From JAFAZJ01 sp964437145 (GTDB taxonomy: Bacteria > Pseudomonadota > Alphaproteobacteria > Reyranellales > Reyranellaceae), in contig CAYTFW010000158.1 of the NCBI GenBank assembly GCA_964437145.1, forward strand, positions 1 to 15,401: a DNA stretch of 15,401 bases. The letters are read 5' to 3'. Shown in pieces: positions 1-6,630 of the stretch. Both the position numbers and the translations under genes were made by a program. Within the stretch, counting starts at the first letter, position 1. Each line of letters opens with the position of its first letter. The notes beneath the pieces are model-generated. The model had not been told where the DNA came from. It did no database searches and saw nothing but the letters and a program-made list of their open reading frames with translations.

Positions 1-636
1 GTTGCGGCGGGCGGCAAGGCCAAGGCGGTGCGCGCCGATCTCTCCTCCGCCAAGCAGACCGAGGCGCTGATTGGAAGGTGCCAGGCCAAGGGCGTGGCGC
101 TGACCTGTCTGGTCAACAGCGCCTCGCTGTTCGCCTTCGACGCCGCGCCGCATGCCAGCGCGACGCTGTTCGACCAGCACATGGCGGTGAACCTGCGTGC
201 GCCGATGCTGCTGGCGCAGGCGCTGGCGCGGCAGCTGCCGGATGGCGAGACCGGCGTCATCGTCAATCTCCTCGACCAGAAGCTCTGGAACCTGAACCCG
301 GACTTCTTGAGCTACTCGCTGAGCAAGGTCGGCCTGCAGGGCCTGACCACCATGCTGGCCCAGGCCTTCGCGCCGCGTCTGCGGGTAGCCGGCATCGCGC
401 CCGGCCTGACCCTGCGCAGCGGCAAGCAGACCGACGAGCGCTTCCGCCAGCAGCACACCGCCAATCCGCTGCGCGTCGGCGTCGAGCCCGAGGATCTGGT
501 CCGCGCGCTGCGCTTCATCCTGGCGACGCCGTCCTTCACCGGCGACACGCTGATCGTCGACAGCGGCGAGCATCTGACCGGCCGTCCCCGCGACATCGCC
601 TTCGATCCGAAAGCGCGAAGGATCGGCACGAAATGA
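1..636 (+). CDS. SDR oxidoreductase, pteridine reductase (FolM/PTR1)-like, 5' truncated
   Basis: The frame is open from base 1, so the gene begins upstream of the window and its N-terminal Gly-rich NAD(P)-binding motif is not visible. What remains is the rest of a short-chain dehydrogenase Rossmann domain: a VNSAS stretch (the NNAS-like motif of the family), a catalytic YxxxK in YSLSK, and the C-terminal substrate loop after the conserved IAPG. VNSAS-F followed by the LLDQ strand resembles FolM/PTR1-type pteridine reductases, which reduce dihydromonapterin or dihydrobiopterin with NADPH. The stop overlaps the folB start by four bases (ATGA), which supports a role in folate or tetrahydromonapterin metabolism. 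SDR assignment is firm; the pterin substrate is inferred from motif style and the folB neighbour. Confidence 0.85.
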   Translation, partial: VAAGGKAKAVRADLSSAKQTEALIGRCQAKGVALTCLVNSASLFAFDAAPHASATLFDQHMAVNLRAPMLLAQALARQLPDGETGVIVNLLDQKLWNLNPDFLSYSLSKVGLQGLTTMLAQAFAPRLRVAGIAPGLTLRSGKQTDERFRQQHTANPLRVGVEPEDLVRALRFILATPSFTGDTLIVDSGEHLTGRPRDIAFDPKARRIGTK

Positions 637-1034
637 GCGGCGACGACATCGCCTCTGACCTGCTGCGCCGCGACGGCGAGACGCGCCGCATCTTCCTGCG
701 CGATCTCAGCGTGATGGCCGATATCGGCATCCACGACTTCGAGAAGACGGCGCCGCAGCCGCTGCTGATCAACATCGATCTGTGGGTGCGGGTACCGAAA
801 GGCGACCTCGCCGACGACATCGCGAATGTGCTCGACTACGACTTCGTGCGCGACGGCGTCGTGGCTCTGGTGAAGAGCCGGCGCTTCAACCTGCAGGAGA
901 CGCTTGTCCACGCCATCCTCGATCTGTGCCTGACACGGCCGCAGGTGCTGGTGGCGCGCGTCTCGAGCGCGAAGACCGATGTCTATCCAGACGTCGCCGC
1001 CGCTGGATATGAGGCCACGCGGGTGCGGCGATGA
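633..1034 (+). CDS. folB: Dihydroneopterin aldolase
   Basis: Encodes 133 residues, close to the family length of about 120. FolB splits 7,8-dihydroneopterin into 6-hydroxymethyl-dihydropterin and glycolaldehyde in cytoplasmic folate synthesis. Visible family features are IGIHDFEK (residues 31-38, with the conserved Glu37), the VLDYDFV segment (67-72), the QETLVHAI helix containing the conserved Glu (about 88-95), and Lys114 in the C-terminal strand where FolB has its catalytic lysine. The start is fixed by the ATGA overlap with the SDR gene, so the two are probably translated together. The first 18 or so residues look like an unconserved extension. No folK or folP lies next to it; a palindromic repeat follows the stop by eight bases. 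Confidence 0.9.
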   Translation: MSGDDIASDLLRRDGETRRIFLRDLSVMADIGIHDFEKTAPQPLLINIDLWVRVPKGDLADDIANVLDYDFVRDGVVALVKSRRFNLQETLVHAILDLCLTRPQVLVARVSSAKTDVYPDVAAAGYEATRVRR

Positions 1035-1042
1035 TTCAACTC

Positions 1043-1163
1043 CTCCGTCGTCCTGAGCGAAGCCGCGAAGGGGCGCAGTCGAAGGACCTTCTCTCAACTG
1101 AACCATCGTGTTTGTTGAGGCAAGGCCCTTCGACTACGCTTCGCTCCGCTCAGGGCGACGGAG
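1043..1163. repeat. Long imperfect palindromic intergenic repeat
   Basis: The arms are about 1043-1090 and 1121-1163. The outer eight bases, CTCCGTCG and CGACGGAG, pair perfectly. Inside them the blocks CCTGAGCGAAG and AGTCGAAGG pair with their near-complements in the right arm, with mismatches and a small bulge. A further six-base pair (CTCAAC at 1093-1098 with GTTGAG at 1114-1119) extends the stem into the centre. Almost the whole folB-adh gap could therefore fold into one long hairpin. This style of dispersed palindrome is common between genes of Alphaproteobacteria. It may also end the folB transcript, but there is no T-tract to make that firm. Confidence 0.8.
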
Positions 1164-1184
1164 AATGGTAATGGAGGGAGAACC

Positions 1185-2288
1185 ATGAAAACACGCGCCG
1201 CCGTGCTGTTCGAGGTCAACAAGCCGTTGCAGGTGGTCGAGCTCGACCTGGCGCCGCCCAAGGCGGGCGAGGCGCGGGTGAAGATGAAGGCGGCCGGTGT
1301 CTGCCAGAGCGACTGGCACGTGATGAACGGCGATTGGCCGACCGCGCTGCCGGTGGTGCCGGGTCACGAAGCCGCGGGGATCGTCGAGGAGGTGGCGTCC
1401 GACGTCACCTCGGTGAAGCCCGGCGATCACGTGGTCTTCTCGTTTCGGCCGCATTGCGGGCGCTGCCGCTACTGCACGGCGGGCCGCACGGTGCTGTGCA
1501 TCGGCCGCCTGAACTCGCCGCCGTCGGCGCTGTTCGACGGCACCTTGCGGCTCTCGCAGGGCGCCACGGGCGTCAACCAGATGGCGCGCATCGGCACCTT
1601 CAGCGAGCAGGTCGTGGTGCCGGCGGAGATGCTGGTGCCGATCCGCAAGGACATGCCCTGGCCACAGGCGGCGCTGGTCGGCTGCTGCGTCGCCACCGGC
1701 GTCGGCGCCGTGACGCGGCACGCCAAGATCGAGACCGGCTCGACCGTGCTGGTGATCGGCTGCGGCGGCGTCGGGCTCAATGCGATCCAAGGCGCGATGC
1801 TGTCAGGCGCGCGCAAGATCATCGCCTGCGATCTGCTCGACAATAAGCTGGCGATGGCCCGGACCTTCGGTGCGACGGACACGGTCAACAGCACCAAGGA
1901 AGACGCGGTCAAACGCATCAAGGAGCTGACCGGCGGGCTGGGCGTCGACTACGCCTTCGACGCGGTGAGCATCGACAAGACCCAGGCGCTGGCCTTCGAC
2001 TCGCTGGCGCCGGCGGGCCACGCGGTGACGGTCGGCGTGCCCGCCGCGACCATGCGCGCAGCCTACTCGCCGCTGAACATGGTGTTCACCGAGAAGACCA
2101 TTTCCGGCACGTTCTACGGCTCGGTGCGGCCCAACGTCGATTTCCCCGTCCTGGTCGACCACTACATGAACAAGCGGCTGAACATCGACGGGCTGATCAG
2201 CCGCACCTACAAGCTGGACGACATCAACGAGGGCTTCCGCGCCATGATGGGTGGCGAGGTGGCGCGTGGCGTCGTGGTGTTCGACTGA
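1185..2288 (+). CDS. Zinc-dependent alcohol dehydrogenase (MDR superfamily)
   Basis: A 367-residue medium-chain dehydrogenase that would interconvert an alcohol and aldehyde or ketone with NAD(P). Catalytic zinc ligands are visible as Cys40 (GVCQSD), His61-Glu62 (PGHEAAG) and Cys167 (VGCCVATG). The structural zinc lobe is complete, with Cys91, Cys94, Cys97 and Cys105. The Rossmann motif GCGGVG spans 192-197, and Asp216 at the end of the next strand favours NAD over NADP. Residue 168 is Cys where horse-type ADHs have Gly. A good ribosome site (GGAGGGAG, 1173-1180) sets the start. The stop overlaps the next start by one base (TGATG), so it heads a three-gene cassette with an SCP2-like protein and a hydrolase. 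Substrate not predictable. Confidence 0.93.
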   Translation: MKTRAAVLFEVNKPLQVVELDLAPPKAGEARVKMKAAGVCQSDWHVMNGDWPTALPVVPGHEAAGIVEEVASDVTSVKPGDHVVFSFRPHCGRCRYCTAGRTVLCIGRLNSPPSALFDGTLRLSQGATGVNQMARIGTFSEQVVVPAEMLVPIRKDMPWPQAALVGCCVATGVGAVTRHAKIETGSTVLVIGCGGVGLNAIQGAMLSGARKIIACDLLDNKLAMARTFGATDTVNSTKEDAVKRIKELTGGLGVDYAFDAVSIDKTQALAFDSLAPAGHAVTVGVPAATMRAAYSPLNMVFTEKTISGTFYGSVRPNVDFPVLVDHYMNKRLNIDGLISRTYKLDDINEGFRAMMGGEVARGVVVFD

Positions 2289-2656
2289 TGCTCGATCGCC
2301 TGCCCCAGCTCGTGAACGCGGACGCGGTGCTGCAGTACCGCGGCCGCGGCCTGAAGACGACATTCCTGGTCGCTGTCGGTGCGCAGGAATGGCTGCTGCA
2401 CATCGACGACGGCAAGATCGCGCGCGTCGAGAAGGGGCCATTCCGCATGCCCGCCTACAGCTTCGCGCTGCGCGGCGGCGAGGATGGGTGGAAACGCTTC
2501 TGGCAAACCGTGCCGCCACCCTACTATCAGGATCTGTTCGGTCTGATGCGCCAGGGCGAGCTGCGCGCCGAAGGCGATCTGCGCCAGTTCTGGGCGCGCA
2601 TCATGTATGTGAAGGGCGTGCTGGGCGCGTTGCGCGGACAGGCGGGTGCGGCATGA
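2288..2656 (+). CDS. Small SCP2-like (sterol carrier domain) protein
   Basis: Encodes 122 residues and starts inside the stop codon of the alcohol dehydrogenase gene. The layout resembles the SCP2 sterol-carrier fold: an N-terminal strand rich in hydrophobics (TTFLVAVGAQEWLLHIDDGKI, about 24-44), then a central strand ending in ALRGGEDGWKRFW (60-72), and a helix pair around GELRAEGDLRQF (90-101), where SCP2 domains have a typical G-x-L-x-x-x-G-D stretch. Such domains bind lipid or acyl-CoA-like hydrophobic molecules. No signal peptide or membrane segment is seen. It overlaps the following hydrolase gene by four bases, so the three are probably co-translated. The family call is by pattern only; it could simply be an uncharacterised accessory protein of the dehydrogenase. 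Confidence 0.75.
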   Translation: MLDRLPQLVNADAVLQYRGRGLKTTFLVAVGAQEWLLHIDDGKIARVEKGPFRMPAYSFALRGGEDGWKRFWQTVPPPYYQDLFGLMRQGELRAEGDLRQFWARIMYVKGVLGALRGQAGAA

Positions 2657-3501
2657 GCGTCGAGTTCGAACCCGTCGTTGGCCGCTACCTGCGCTTCCCG
2701 TTCAAGGGCCGCGACTACCGGCTCTATGTCGAGGAAGCGGGGCAGGGCATCCCGCTGCTCTGCCTGCACACCGCCGGTTCGGACGGCCGGCAATACCGCG
2801 CGCTGATGAACGATGCGGCGATCACCGCGAAGTACCGCGTGATCGCCTTCGACCTGCCGTGGCACGGCAAGTCTTCGCCGCCCGAGGGGTTCCACCTCGA
2901 GGAGTACAAGCTCACGCGCGAGTTCTACATCGACATCATCGTCGCCGTGGCCAGGGCGCTGGAGCTCGACCGGCCCGTGGTGATGGGCTGCTCGATCGGC
3001 GGGCGCGTCGTGCTGGGACTGGCGGCCGATCACGCCCATGTCTTCCGCGCCATCATCGGTCTGCAATCCTCGGCGACACCCAGCGCCTACTACGACATCG
3101 GCTGGCTGAACCACCCCGAGGCGGATCACAGCGAACTAGCGTTGGGCGCGGTGTCGGGTCTGATGGCGCCGACCGGGCCCGAGGCCGCGCGCTGGGAGAC
3201 GCTGTGGCACTACATGCAGGGCGGGCCAGGCGTCTTCTACGGCGACCTGCATTTCTACACGGTCGACGGCGATTTGCGGGACCGGCTGCACCGCATCGAC
3301 ACGAGCAGATGCCCGCTCTACCTGCTGACCGGCGAGTACGATTACTCATGCAAACCCGAGTACACGCTGGAGGTCGGCAAGGCCGTGCCCGGCGCCAAGG
3401 TCACCATCATGAAGGGGCTCGGCCATTTCCCGATGAGCGAGAACCCGCCGCTGTTCCGCAGCTTCATCCTGCCGGTGCTGGAGGAGATCGCGGGGCGCTA
3501 A
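2653..3501 (+). CDS. Alpha/beta-fold hydrolase
   Basis: A 282-residue alpha/beta hydrolase with a complete triad. The nucleophile is Ser114 in the elbow GCSIGG, the acid is Asp230 in LLTGEYDYS, and the base is His258 in GLGHFPMSE. The oxyanion region HTAGSDGRQY (39-48) and the strand-loop AFDLPWHGKS (65-74) are typical of the epoxide hydrolase/meta-cleavage hydrolase/esterase branch. A lid domain lies at roughly 145-205. ATGA overlap with the SCP2-like gene sets the start and implies coupled translation. With the dehydrogenase and lipid-binding-like neighbour it probably hydrolyses an ester, lactone or C-C bond in a short catabolic route. No signal peptide, so cytoplasmic. Confidence 0.9.
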   Translation: MSVEFEPVVGRYLRFPFKGRDYRLYVEEAGQGIPLLCLHTAGSDGRQYRALMNDAAITAKYRVIAFDLPWHGKSSPPEGFHLEEYKLTREFYIDIIVAVARALELDRPVVMGCSIGGRVVLGLAADHAHVFRAIIGLQSSATPSAYYDIGWLNHPEADHSELALGAVSGLMAPTGPEAARWETLWHYMQGGPGVFYGDLHFYTVDGDLRDRLHRIDTSRCPLYLLTGEYDYSCKPEYTLEVGKAVPGAKVTIMKGLGHFPMSENPPLFRSFILPVLEEIAGR

Positions 3502-3512
3502 TCGTGCCTTCC

Positions 3513-3568
3513 TGGGAGCGCCGGCGTCTCGCCGGCTCAAAGATGCCGGCGGGACGCCGGCGCTCCCA
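3513..3568. repeat. REP-like palindrome, 24-bp arms
   Basis: The arms 3513-3536 and 3545-3568 are reverse complements with one mismatch in 24, around an eight-base loop (TCAAAGAT). Each arm also contains a shorter self-complementary core based on GCCGGC. The right arm ends on the base just before the ATG at 3569. The sequence style (TGGGAGCGCCGGCG...) is that of dispersed intergenic palindromes. It lies 11 bases after the hydrolase stop and could act as a transcript-end hairpin, but there is no following T run. Confidence 0.88.
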
Positions 3569-4483
3569 ATGAATCGAAGTTCAATGCTCCTCGCGTCGGC
3601 CGGCCTGATGGGGTGCGCCCTGATCTGGGGCTCAATGACGCCGATCCTCAAGCAGCTGACGACGAGCATCGACCTCTGGCTTCTGTCGTCGATGCGCTAC
3701 CTGCCGGGCCTGCCGGTACTGTGGCTGGCGTGGTGGCTGGTGCGGCGGCCGAGCGGCGCCAAGCGTCCGGCGCGCATCGGCGAGCTGGCCTCGCTCGGCC
3801 TGGCGATGGCCGGGTTCTCGGTGCTTTACACGTTCGGCGTGCGCCACTCGCACCCGGTGACGGCGGCGATCGTGCTCAACACCGGCCCGGTGATCGCGGC
3901 CGCGATGGCGTGGCTTCTGCTGCGCGCCAAGCCCGTGCGCGGCTTCTGGATCGCGGTGGCGCTCAGCCTCACCGGCGCCGCGCTGGTGATCGGCGGCGCG
4001 CCCGGCTTCCGCGAACGCGGTCTGGGGTTCCAGGGTGGCGAGCCCTTGCTGATCATCGCCCAGATCGGCTGGCAGTGGTACTCGATCCGCGCCCAGCAAT
4101 GGTTGGGCGATCGCGGCCAGATCGGGCTGAGCGCGATCACTACCACCGTCGGCGGCCTGTGGATGGTGGCGCTCTATGGCGGGATCGTCGCCGCCGGCGT
4201 CGGTGGCGCGCTCCCGACCGAGGTGACGCCGATGCAGGTGGGCTACCTGGTCTGGGTGTCGGTTTTCGGCGTCGCCGTCGCCACCCTGCTGTGGAATTTC
4301 GGCGTCAGTCGGCTGTCGCTGCCGGTGGCGTCGCTGCACATGACGGCCTCGCCCGTCGTGGCGGTGGCGACGGCGTGGATCGTCGGCTATCCGCCGACGG
4401 CGCTGCAGATCGCGGGCGGCGTGGTTGTGCTGTCGGGCATCGTCTACCTCCAGACCCGTCAGCTGGTGAGGGCGCGGACATGA
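3569..4483 (+). CDS. EamA/DMT-family transporter, first of a tandem pair
   Basis: Encodes up to 304 residues, typical of ten-helix drug/metabolite transporters made of two EamA repeats. The first repeat opens with ALIWGSMTPILKQL (about 17-30). The second carries the hallmark LLWNFGVSRLSLPVASLHM and ends with a glycine-rich last helix. Such proteins move small metabolites, amino acids or purines across the inner membrane; direction and substrate are not predictable. The start is uncertain: ATG 3569 abuts a palindrome arm and has no ribosome site, while ATG 3584 has only a weak GAAG upstream. The stop overlaps the next transporter gene by four bases. Its position after the dehydrogenase/hydrolase cassette suggests uptake or efflux of the same compound, an inference only. 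Confidence 0.9.
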   Translation: MNRSSMLLASAGLMGCALIWGSMTPILKQLTTSIDLWLLSSMRYLPGLPVLWLAWWLVRRPSGAKRPARIGELASLGLAMAGFSVLYTFGVRHSHPVTAAIVLNTGPVIAAAMAWLLLRAKPVRGFWIAVALSLTGAALVIGGAPGFRERGLGFQGGEPLLIIAQIGWQWYSIRAQQWLGDRGQIGLSAITTTVGGLWMVALYGGIVAAGVGGALPTEVTPMQVGYLVWVSVFGVAVATLLWNFGVSRLSLPVASLHMTASPVVAVATAWIVGYPPTALQIAGGVVVLSGIVYLQTRQLVRART

Positions 4484-5397
4484 CCGGCTCGCCCGCGAAG
4501 CGCGCCGCCTGGATCGGGCTGTCGGCGTTCTTTGTCACGGCCGTGTTCTGGGGCGCGAACATGCCGGTGACGGCGGTGCTGTTCCGCAGCTTCGATCCCT
4601 ACTACATGTCGATCTGGCGGGTGGCGGTCGCCACCCTGGCGCTGGCCGCGATGCTGGTCGCGACACAGGGCTGGTCGGCGCTGGCGATCCCGATCGGCTG
4701 GGCCCGTTTCGCGCTGCTTGGGCTCAGCATGAGCGCGTTCTTCGTGATCTATAACGTCGGCCTGCTCTACACCAACGCCATCACCGCCGCCGCCGTCATG
4801 GTCGGCTCACCGATCTACGCCGCGCTGTTCCTGCGGGTGGCGACCGGCGCGCCCTTCGACAAGGGCTTCTGGGTGGCGGCGCCGCTCACCCTGGTCGGTG
4901 GCGCCATCGCCGTGCTGGGTCGGGCGGACTCCGGGGGCCACACGCTCAGCCTGCAGGGCGGCGAGCCGCTGATCGCGCTCTGCATCGTCGCCTGGACTCT
5001 GTACTCGATGGCCGCCCAACGCTGGTTCCGTCCCGAGGAGACCCAGCTCCGGCGCACCTATGTCGGGTGCTTCTCGGCGATCTTCTGGTCGAGCGCGATC
5101 TGGCTGGTTTGCCGGGCGATCGGCATCGCGGGGCCGCCGAACCTCGATCCGCCGGCCGAGGCGGTCCTGATGCTGGTCGGCATCTCGGTGCTGGCTACGG
5201 CCGTGGCCGGGGTGAGCTGGAACATCGGGGTCAGCCGGCTGGGCATCGCCGCCGGCTCGCTGTGGCAGAACGCCGTGCCGGTCTTCGCCGTGCTGATCTC
5301 GGTAGCGTTCGGCATCCATCCGACCGGCCAGCAGATCCTGGGCGGGGTGATCGTCATGGCCGGGGTGGCCTATATGCAGTGGCTGAAATTCCGCTGA
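4480..5397 (+). CDS. EamA/DMT-family transporter, second of a tandem pair
   Basis: Encodes 305 residues with about ten hydrophobic helices in two EamA repeats. It opens with AVFWGANMPVTAVLF (about 21-35), and the second repeat carries VSWNIGVSRLGIAAGSLWQN near its middle. It is clearly paralogous to the gene before it: both contain a GGEPL-x-I/A segment, a W-x-x-YS-x-x-AQ-x-W segment, a W-N-x-GVSRL motif and the same last-helix layout. The ATGA overlap fixes the start. A tandem, co-translated pair like this may work as a heterodimer, as some small multidrug-type relatives do, or may be a recent duplication with divided substrates. After the stop there is a 91-base gap before the sugar operon. 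Confidence 0.92.
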   Translation: MTGSPAKRAAWIGLSAFFVTAVFWGANMPVTAVLFRSFDPYYMSIWRVAVATLALAAMLVATQGWSALAIPIGWARFALLGLSMSAFFVIYNVGLLYTNAITAAAVMVGSPIYAALFLRVATGAPFDKGFWVAAPLTLVGGAIAVLGRADSGGHTLSLQGGEPLIALCIVAWTLYSMAAQRWFRPEETQLRRTYVGCFSAIFWSSAIWLVCRAIGIAGPPNLDPPAEAVLMLVGISVLATAVAGVSWNIGVSRLGIAAGSLWQNAVPVFAVLISVAFGIHPTGQQILGGVIVMAGVAYMQWLKFR

Positions 5398-5488
5398 CGA
5401 TCACGCCGTAATTGCGCCCCCTGGCTGTGCTACACGGTTGCTTTCCGCCGCCCGGTGCGTGAGCGTGCGGCGGTATCCGGGGGAAGGC
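5398..5488 (+). promoter_or_regulatory. Leader region of the dTDP-sugar operon
   Basis: This 91-base gap separates the transporter pair from the nucleotidyltransferase. It drops in GC around 5409-5437, where a promoter would be expected, but I find no convincing -35/-10 pair; the nearest matches (TTGCGC at 5413 and TACACG at 5432) are only 13 bases apart. A seven-base stem (5446-5452 with 5467-5473, CCGCCGC/GCGGCGG) lies just before the strong ribosome site GGGGGAAGG, which ends at 5487. The stem could be a 5' leader hairpin. A promoter here is inferred from position. Confidence 0.35.
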
Positions 5489-6217
5489 ATGAAGGGCGTC
5501 ATTCTGGCCGGCGGCAAGGGCACCAGGCTGTATCCGCTGACCAAGGCCACCAACAAGCATCTGCTGCCGGTCGGCCGCGAGCCGATGATCTATCACCCGA
5601 TCCGTCACATGGTGGCGGCGGGCATCACCGACATCCTGGTGGTCACGTCGGTCGACCACATGGGCGAGATGGTGAACTGCCTGGGCTCGGGCGTCGAGCT
5701 GGGCTGCGGACTGACCTACCGCGTGCAGGACGGCGCGCTGGGCATCGCCAACGCGCTGTCGCTGGCCGAGGGCTTCGCCGGCGGCGGCAAGATCTGCGTC
5801 TTCCTCGGCGACAACGTCTTCCAGAGCTCGATCGCGCCGATCGTCGAGTCCTTCCGCAGGCAGGAGAAGGGCGCGCGCGTCGTGATCAAGAGCGTGCACG
5901 ATCCGGAGCGCTACGGCGTGGCCGCGCTCGACGAGCAGCATATCGTGGAGATCGAGGAGAAGCCGGCCAAGCCCAAGACCTCCTTCGCGGTGGTCGGCCT
6001 GTACTTCTACGACGGCCAGGTCTTCGACATCATCCGCGGCATCAAGCCCTCGGCGCGCGGCGAGTACGAGATCACCTCGGTGAACAACGCCTATATCGCG
6101 CGCCGCCAGCTGCAGTACGAGATCTACCCCGGCGCCTGGACCGACGCCGGCACCTTCGAGTCGCTGCTCGAGGCCAACAAGCTGCTGCACGACACCGCCA
6201 ACGAGATCGCGCGATGA
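5489..6217 (+). CDS. rmlA: Glucose-1-phosphate thymidylyltransferase, short form
   Basis: A 242-residue sugar nucleotidyltransferase that would join dTTP and glucose-1-phosphate to give dTDP-glucose. The signature loop LAGGKGTRLYPLTKATNKHLLPV runs from about residue 6 to 28, the metal-binding GDN is at 107-109, the EEKP motif at 156-159, and WTDAGT at 217-222. Classical RmlA is about 290 residues; the missing part is the C-terminal helical region that forms the allosteric dTDP-rhamnose site, so feedback control may be absent or different. An upstream in-frame ATG at 5438 is rejected because homology begins at 5489 behind a strong GGGGGAAGG ribosome site. It overlaps the ketoisomerase gene by four bases. 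It could use another sugar-1-phosphate, but context supports glucose. Confidence 0.88.
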   Translation: MKGVILAGGKGTRLYPLTKATNKHLLPVGREPMIYHPIRHMVAAGITDILVVTSVDHMGEMVNCLGSGVELGCGLTYRVQDGALGIANALSLAEGFAGGGKICVFLGDNVFQSSIAPIVESFRRQEKGARVVIKSVHDPERYGVAALDEQHIVEIEEKPAKPKTSFAVVGLYFYDGQVFDIIRGIKPSARGEYEITSVNNAYIARRQLQYEIYPGAWTDAGTFESLLEANKLLHDTANEIAR

Positions 6218-6630
6218 GTCTGAAGGTCAGCGGCTGCCGCTGGGTGGATGTGCGGGGTTCGTCCGATCCGCGCGGCACGGTGAGCTTCATCGAGACCGGC
6301 ATCGATCTCGACTTCACCATCCGCCGCGCCTTCTGGATCCATGGCGTGCCGGCGGGCCAGCCGCGCGGTCATCACGCCCATCGCGAGGTGCGGCTGGCGA
6401 TGATCGCGGTGGCCGGTGGCGCCGACCTGGTGCTCGACGACGGTAGCGTGCGCGAGACCGTGCGGCTCGACCGGCCGGATCGCGCGATGCTGGTCGAGCC
6501 CTGGGTCTGGCACGAGCTGGTCGATTTCGCCGCCTCGACGGTCGTGCTGGTGCTGGCGTCGGCCAACTACGCCGAGGCCGACTATATCAGGGACTACGAT
6601 ACCTTCCGCCGCGAGGTCAAAGCGCGATGA
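6214..6630 (+). CDS. fdtA: dTDP-4-oxo-6-deoxyglucose 3,4-ketoisomerase (FdtA-type cupin)
   Basis: A 138-residue single-domain cupin. The family moves the keto group of dTDP-4-keto-6-deoxyglucose from C4 to C3 before transamination. Visible marks are the substrate strand RRAFWIHG (37-44), the RGHHAH catalytic block (51-56, active-site histidines 54 and 56), PWVWHELVDF (96-105), and the C-terminal ADYIRDYDTF (122-131). Arg20 (DPRG) and His100 (VWHE) sit where, from memory of the FdtA/QdtA comparison, FdtA has Arg/His and QdtA has Tyr/Arg, so the galacto-configured product is favoured. One oddity is Leu61, where both enzymes usually have Gln after the HAHK block. ATGA overlaps on both sides show tight coupling with rmlA and the aminotransferase. 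Confidence 0.88.
   Translation: MSLKVSGCRWVDVRGSSDPRGTVSFIETGIDLDFTIRRAFWIHGVPAGQPRGHHAHREVRLAMIAVAGGADLVLDDGSVRETVRLDRPDRAMLVEPWVWHELVDFAASTVVLVLASANYAEADYIRDYDTFRREVKAR

Noticed and set aside
312..1106. Open frame of 264 codons on the minus strand
   Set aside because: It lies opposite the SDR and folB, both of which have clear family motifs; the translation is Arg-rich with no recognisable domain, as expected for an antisense frame in high-GC DNA.
5413..5437. Possible promoter TTGCGC/TACACG before rmlA
   Set aside because: Spacing of 13 bases is too short and the boxes match poorly, so it is not called as a site.
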